Origin: Pseudomonadota bacterium
GTDB taxonomy: Bacteria; Pseudomonadota; Gammaproteobacteria; Burkholderiales; Rhodocyclaceae
DNA length: 10,446 nt
Reading direction: 5' to 3'
Assembly: GCA_009778425.1 (NCBI GenBank)
Contig: WRJU01000197.1
Span: 1-10,446, forward strand
Under the pieces are notes generated by a model. That model ran no database searches and had not been told where the DNA came from. It saw only the letters and a list, made by a program, of their open reading frames with translations. A program made the translations under genes and the position numbers. How positions within the stretch are numbered: the stretch's first letter is position 1; every line of letters starts with the position of its first letter. Positions 7,833-10,446 of the stretch are shown in pieces.

Positions 7833-7860
7833 CGCCCCCTTACCTTTAAAAGCCTTTTAG
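7833..7860. repeat. 28-bp direct repeat, right copy (R2)
   Basis: This is the right copy of the 25/28 repeat at 6953-6980. It lies about 115 bases upstream of the kfrA-like start. As in R1, a dyad follows on its right: here a weak one, TAGGT (7858-7862) against ACCTA (7868-7872), instead of R1's perfect palindrome. The shared arrangement suggests that both copies are one kind of functional site, with a conserved block plus a variable dyad. Confidence 0.75.
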
Positions 7861-7883
7861 GTAGGGAACCTATTCCAGCCCCC

Positions 7884-7908
7884 CAGTAATCAGTAACGTT
7901 ACGTACGT
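7884..7908. repeat. Cluster of small repeats and palindromes in the kfrA upstream region
   Basis: CAGTAAT and CAGTAAC stand in tandem at 7884-7897. They overlap the 10-bp palindrome GTAACGTTAC (7893-7902), and ACGTACGT (7901-7908) follows directly. The cluster is compatible with protein-binding sites in the gap between the frameshifted small gene and kfrA; its function is unknown. Confidence 0.4.
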
Positions 7909-7988
7909 CGATACTGCTGACCCTACGTCCGGTGCAGTCTTCACGCGGGCAGGTTCCTAGTTCCTGCGCCAGCAATTCCGCTCCCTGG

Positions 7989-8448
7989 TCACAATTCCCC
8001 CGTCTGCCGCAAGTAATAACCCCGTGCCTCGGTGCTCTTCTCGCATTGCGCGAGCACGTCGTCGATGACTTCCTGGGAACGTTCACCGATGCTGGACAGC
8101 CACGCCCGTATTGCTACCACCTCTTCCACGGTTAAACGTGCCTTGGGCAGCGTGTGTTAGCCTAAAGGGTTCGGCGGATACCGCCTCGGGGTAGCCCCTC
8201 AGAATGCTTGTGCGTGTATGACCCGATGGCGAAAAGACTTCCAACTTTCCTCCGCCGGAGAAATACAGCCGCCACCAAAACGAGAACGCGAGAAGTTCCC
8301 CGATAAGTCCGTCGCGGCACTCCCGGATCATCGGCAGCCATCGGTTGACCGCCTCGCGATTTCCCGTAGCGCACAGTGAACCGCGCGGGGTGATTTCGAG
8401 CCTGACCCCATCGCCCCAGACCGATTTCAGAAGGTTGTTATTCGTCAT
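7989..8448 (-). pseudogene. Small mobile-element protein gene, one-base frameshift
   Basis: The frame from ATG 8448 gives residues typical of a small protein that follows the AAA_25 ATPase in many proteobacterial islands: GVRLEITPRGSLCATGN, then AVNRWLPMIRECRDGLIGEL and WWRLYFSGGGKLEVFSPSG, up to AVSAEPFRL. After about 8165, near an ACACAC run, that frame turns into meaningless sequence. A frame one base away instead continues with family-like text (LTVEEVVAIRAWLSSIGE, then VIDDVLAQCEKSTEARGYYL) to TGA at 7989-7991. Total length is 460 bases, one more than a multiple of three, which fits a single-base insertion. The likeness to the family is from memory; I recall members carrying a further C-terminal cysteine-rich part, absent here. 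Its start overlaps the AAA_25 stop (ATGA), with GAGG 7 bases upstream. Function is unknown even for intact relatives. Confidence 0.65.
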
Positions 8449-9803
8449 ATTTCGACCTCGATAAAATCGTCATCGCCGGGTTCAACATCCGGGGATTTTT
8501 CGGTTCCTTCCGCTCGAAGGTGCTCAATTTTTGCGAAGATGCTCACCCTTTTTTGGTGAGCATCTTCGGTTTTTTTGAGCACCTTCGTCGTTTCTTCGCC
8601 GGGCAACGACCAAAACCAGCCCTTTGTAAATGACATTTTTTCCGGCTTGATCCCGAGCATTTTTTGCGCCCGCCGGATCGTCGCCCAAGCGAATCCAGCG
8701 TCTCTGGACTCGGCCTTGATGGTTTCGGTTGGCAATGCTCCCTGCGCCAGCAACTCAGACAAGAATTGTCTGGCTTCACCCAAGGTTCCACCATCGCTTT
8801 CGTCTTCCGGCCTCGCCTCGGCTTCCGCCAGGATTTCCCGCGCCGTGCCTTCGATGGTGTTGCCCCAAACGACATACGACGCAAAAATGCCTGGATGCCC
8901 CTCAAGCTCCGTCTGTCTCAGGCTGTATGCGACCCCGCCGTGATCGGTGCCAATGTTGGATTTCGAGCGGCAGAGCACCCGGTCGCCGCCCACGTTTACC
9001 TCTTCCTCCTTTCTCCTGGCTGTCACCAGCACTACCCGCGCAACCGCACCGAAAGCAAGGCTGCCTGTGACGCGCTCTGTCGGTTCGCGCCCCGCCGAGC
9101 CTTTGGAGAAGTGGGAGATGCCGAGCAGCGCGCACCCTGTAGCCGCCGCAAGGTCTGAGAGAGGTTGAAGTCCTCGCCGGACTTCGGCGCTTTTGTGGCT
9201 GTCTCCCATGACTGCCGACACAATCGGGTCGACGATCAACAGTTGCACGCCGCCAGCCTTCACGATGGCATCGCATAAGGCAGTAATGTCTTTTGCCGGA
9301 TCAAACGCCCGGTGCTCTTCCCCCTCGATTGCGCCAGAGACGAAGCGCACCATTTTTAGGTTCGCACCCGCAGCAAGCAGTCGGGGTTTGAGTGTGTCCT
9401 TGGGGTCGTCCTCCCCGCTCCAGATCACGGCACGGCCTGGGGTGGCGCGTGTCCCATCCGGCCATCGCCCGCCCGTCGTAATGGTTGCGGCTAGCGCCAG
9501 TGCAATGGTTGTTTTTCCGGTTCCCGGTGCGCCAGTGAGGATGTGCACCTTGCCTGCTGCCAGCCAGTTCGGCCAAAACCAGCGTATCGGCTCCAGCGGG
9601 ATAGCGTCTGCGCACTGAAGGACGACTTCCGTGCAACGGAGCTCCGTCCGTGTGGCAGGAACCGATGTACCTCCACCTGTACGGCGCTTTTCGGCTATCT
9701 CCTCAAGCGATGCGCCGCCATTGACCCGGCTCTGAGTTTTTCTGGCGATGAATTCGTCCAGGAATGCCGCGCCCCGTTCCGTTTCTTTGGGAAGATTACC
9801 CAT
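8445..9803 (-). CDS. RepA-like AAA_25 ATPase of a mobile element
   Basis: This 452-aa RecA-fold ATPase resembles the RepA/AAA_25 hexameric helicases of plasmids and integrative elements. Walker A is GAPGTGKTT at residues 91-99. VIWSGEDDPKDTL at about 126-138 carries a conserved acidic pair. Walker B is LLIVDPIVS at 188-196. Further family motifs are GISHFSKG at 228-235 and GSLAFGAVARVVLV at 247-260. A winged-helix-like region follows (GEARQFLSELL through ATIRRAQKMLGI and WFWSLPGEE), then an acidic tail ending DDDFIEVEI. I placed the start at ATG 9803: upstream in-frame sequence is unlike protein and overlaps the CHC2 gene, and from 9803 the two genes overlap by only 8 bases. It likely acts in replication or maintenance of the element with the CHC2 protein. 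Residues about 406-430 are encoded by the 73-bp palindrome described separately, a notable oddity. Confidence 0.85.
   Translation of the reverse strand: MGNLPKETERGAAFLDEFIARKTQSRVNGGASLEEIAEKRRTGGGTSVPATRTELRCTEVVLQCADAIPLEPIRWFWPNWLAAGKVHILTGAPGTGKTTIALALAATITTGGRWPDGTRATPGRAVIWSGEDDPKDTLKPRLLAAGANLKMVRFVSGAIEGEEHRAFDPAKDITALCDAIVKAGGVQLLIVDPIVSAVMGDSHKSAEVRRGLQPLSDLAAATGCALLGISHFSKGSAGREPTERVTGSLAFGAVARVVLVTARRKEEEVNVGGDRVLCRSKSNIGTDHGGVAYSLRQTELEGHPGIFASYVVWGNTIEGTAREILAEAEARPEDESDGGTLGEARQFLSELLAQGALPTETIKAESRDAGFAWATIRRAQKMLGIKPEKMSFTKGWFWSLPGEETTKVLKKTEDAHQKRVSIFAKIEHLRAEGTEKSPDVEPGDDDFIEVEI
8515..8587. repeat. 73-bp nested palindrome made of four related units
   Basis: Outer arms CGAAGGTGCTCAA (8515-8527) and its complement (8575-8587) pair perfectly over 13 bp. 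Inner arms CGAAGATGCTCACC (8534-8547) and its complement (8555-8568) pair perfectly over 14 bp around a 7-base loop, CTTTTTT. The two internal loops mirror each other, TTTTTG and GTTTTT. Outer and inner arms are variants of one unit, CGAAGRTGCTCA, repeated at a 19-base period on each side. It lies inside the 3' end of the AAA_25 gene. Read rightward, the inner hairpin is followed by seven T, so it could terminate antisense transcription. In the sense mRNA it would form a long hairpin with A-rich loops. Confidence 0.9.
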
Positions 9804-10221
9804 GACGAACCATCGAAATATCGACTGCCGCCTGAATCCGTTCAACTGCCAGCATGAGACGCTCTTGGTCTTGCTCGGTAAACGGCTCTCTGTAAAGCAG
9901 GGTTCTGCCCGACGTGGCCACGACCAAACACTCGAACGAGATGGAGCGCAGGATGTCCGCCGCCGGAAAGGGTCTGCGCTCAGGGGCAGCATGCTCGCCA
10001 ATCTTCTCCGGGAACAAGTCCGACAAGGACAGCCCGATGGCGACCAGCACGTCGGAAACATCACACCCCGCGAAACAATGGACGAGCACGCGGCCATCGT
10101 CCGTTTCCCGGACGGAGAGCGACGGCCCCCGGTCTTCGTGCGCTGGGCATCGGGCCATCCAGCAGTCAGGGCCGGAGGGTCTTACCCGTTCGAGACGCGA
10201 GAGTAGCGTATCAATCGGCAT
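9796..10221 (-). CDS. CHC2-type zinc-finger primase-like protein
   Basis: This 141-aa protein resembles the zinc-binding N-terminal part of DnaG-type primases (zf-CHC2). The zinc ligands are visible as CPAH (C25, H28) and CFAGC (C49, C53), with PSLSVRETDDGRVLVHC between them. It continues through DVLVAIGLSLSDLFPE and ERRPFPAADILR to a helical C-terminus, so there is no TOPRIM catalytic domain. I recall very similar stand-alone proteins in proteobacterial islands beside the AAA_25 ATPase. I chose ATG 10221, which overlaps the end of the HTH gene by 11 bases; a longer frame from 10260 adds sequence that overlaps that gene further. It probably helps the RepA-like ATPase at a replication start, by analogy only. 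Confidence 0.8.
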   Translation of the reverse strand: MPIDTLLSRLERVRPSGPDCWMARCPAHEDRGPSLSVRETDDGRVLVHCFAGCDVSDVLVAIGLSLSDLFPEKIGEHAAPERRPFPAADILRSISFECLVVATSGRTLLYREPFTEQDQERLMLAVERIQAAVDISMVRHG

Positions 10222-10405
10222 GTTTACCCGTCCGCACCTGTGCCGTGCTCCACGCCGCATTGCGGTGCAGCCATTCGTCGAGGTCTTTCTGAAGGTAGAA
10301 GACCCGCCCTGGCTTGATGAACCTCGGGCCGGTTGCCTTACACCGCATCATTGCCAGGGTTTTGACGCTCAGGCCGCAATAGGCCGCAGCGTTCTTGGTG
10401 TCCAT
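10211..10405 (-). CDS. AlpA/excisionase-like helix-turn-helix protein
   Basis: This 64-aa protein is a small MerR/excisionase-type DNA-binding domain. MDTKNAAAYCGLSVKTLAMM forms the helix-turn-helix. GPRFIKPGRVFYLQKDLDEWL is the characteristic wing and final helix. The start at ATG 10405 is supported by GGAGG about 4 bases upstream; an in-frame GTG at 10423 is less likely. It is the first gene of the leftward operon and overlaps the CHC2 gene by 11 bases. In related elements such proteins regulate the operon or aid excision by an integrase. No integrase is in the window, so its partner would lie to the right or elsewhere. Confidence 0.85.
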   Translation of the reverse strand: MDTKNAAAYCGLSVKTLAMMRCKATGPRFIKPGRVFYLQKDLDEWLHRNAAWSTAQVRTGKHAD

Positions 10406-10446
10406 GCGCCCTCCGGGCAGCACGACAATGTCTTGAGAAGAGATAG

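Noticed and set aside
7739..8086. Leftward 115-aa frame between the kfrA-like gene and the small frameshifted gene
   Set aside because: It overlaps the frame-corrected small gene in another phase, has no recognisable motif and has an arginine/cysteine-rich shadow-like composition.
8664..9158. Long + strand frames opposite the AAA_25 gene, also 9193-9618
   Set aside because: These are antisense shadows of a clearly coding gene with Walker motifs; they have no motifs and no ribosome sites of note.
9804..10097. 98-residue N-terminal extension of the AAA_25 ATPase
   Set aside because: The extension overlaps the CHC2 gene entirely and reads as serine/arginine/cysteine-rich shadow sequence; ATG 9803 gives the normal family N-terminus.

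Overview
The window looks like a piece of accessory DNA from a proteobacterium, most likely beta- or gamma-. I base this on the GC-rich coding style and on the right-hand gene module, which resembles modules I know from integrative elements of Burkholderiales, Xanthomonadales and pseudomonads. No rRNA, tRNA, CRISPR array, transposase or integrase is visible, so the organism cannot be named.

Left part (about 1-6980, + strand): a tight operon-like run. It starts with a NYN/DUF88-type putative nuclease gene carrying a one-base frameshift. Next is a 961-aa DUF1156 DNA adenine methylase, then a small A+T-richer gene for a four-helix membrane protein, then a 943-aa DUF499 ATPase. Gaps are 4 to 16 bases and the last two genes overlap by ATGA. 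A DUF1156 methylase plus a DUF499 ATPase is the signature of a class of putative modification-based phage-defence loci. No helicase or phospholipase-D nuclease partner lies inside the window. After the ATPase stop a further ATGA-coupled reading frame opens and ends after 16 codons, so the operon appears cut at about 6953-6980.

Right part (about 7020-10405, - strand, read right to left): a second operon converging on the first. Its order is an AlpA/excisionase-like HTH protein, a CHC2 zinc-finger primase-like protein, a RepA-like AAA_25 ATPase, a small protein gene broken by a one-base frameshift, and finally a KfrA-like coiled-coil DNA-binding protein. This is the regulation, replication and stability face of a mobile element (ICE, genomic island or plasmid). 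The defence operon is plausibly its cargo.

Non-coding structure: a 28-bp imperfect direct repeat (25/28) sits exactly 880 bp apart on either side of the kfrA-like gene. The left copy runs into a perfect 26-bp palindrome at the junction of the two operons. The kfrA upstream region has tandem and inverted short repeats that could be operators. Most striking is a 73-bp near-perfect nested palindrome, four copies of one unit on a 19-bp period, inside the 3' end of the AAA_25 gene. Coding pressure does not obviously explain it.
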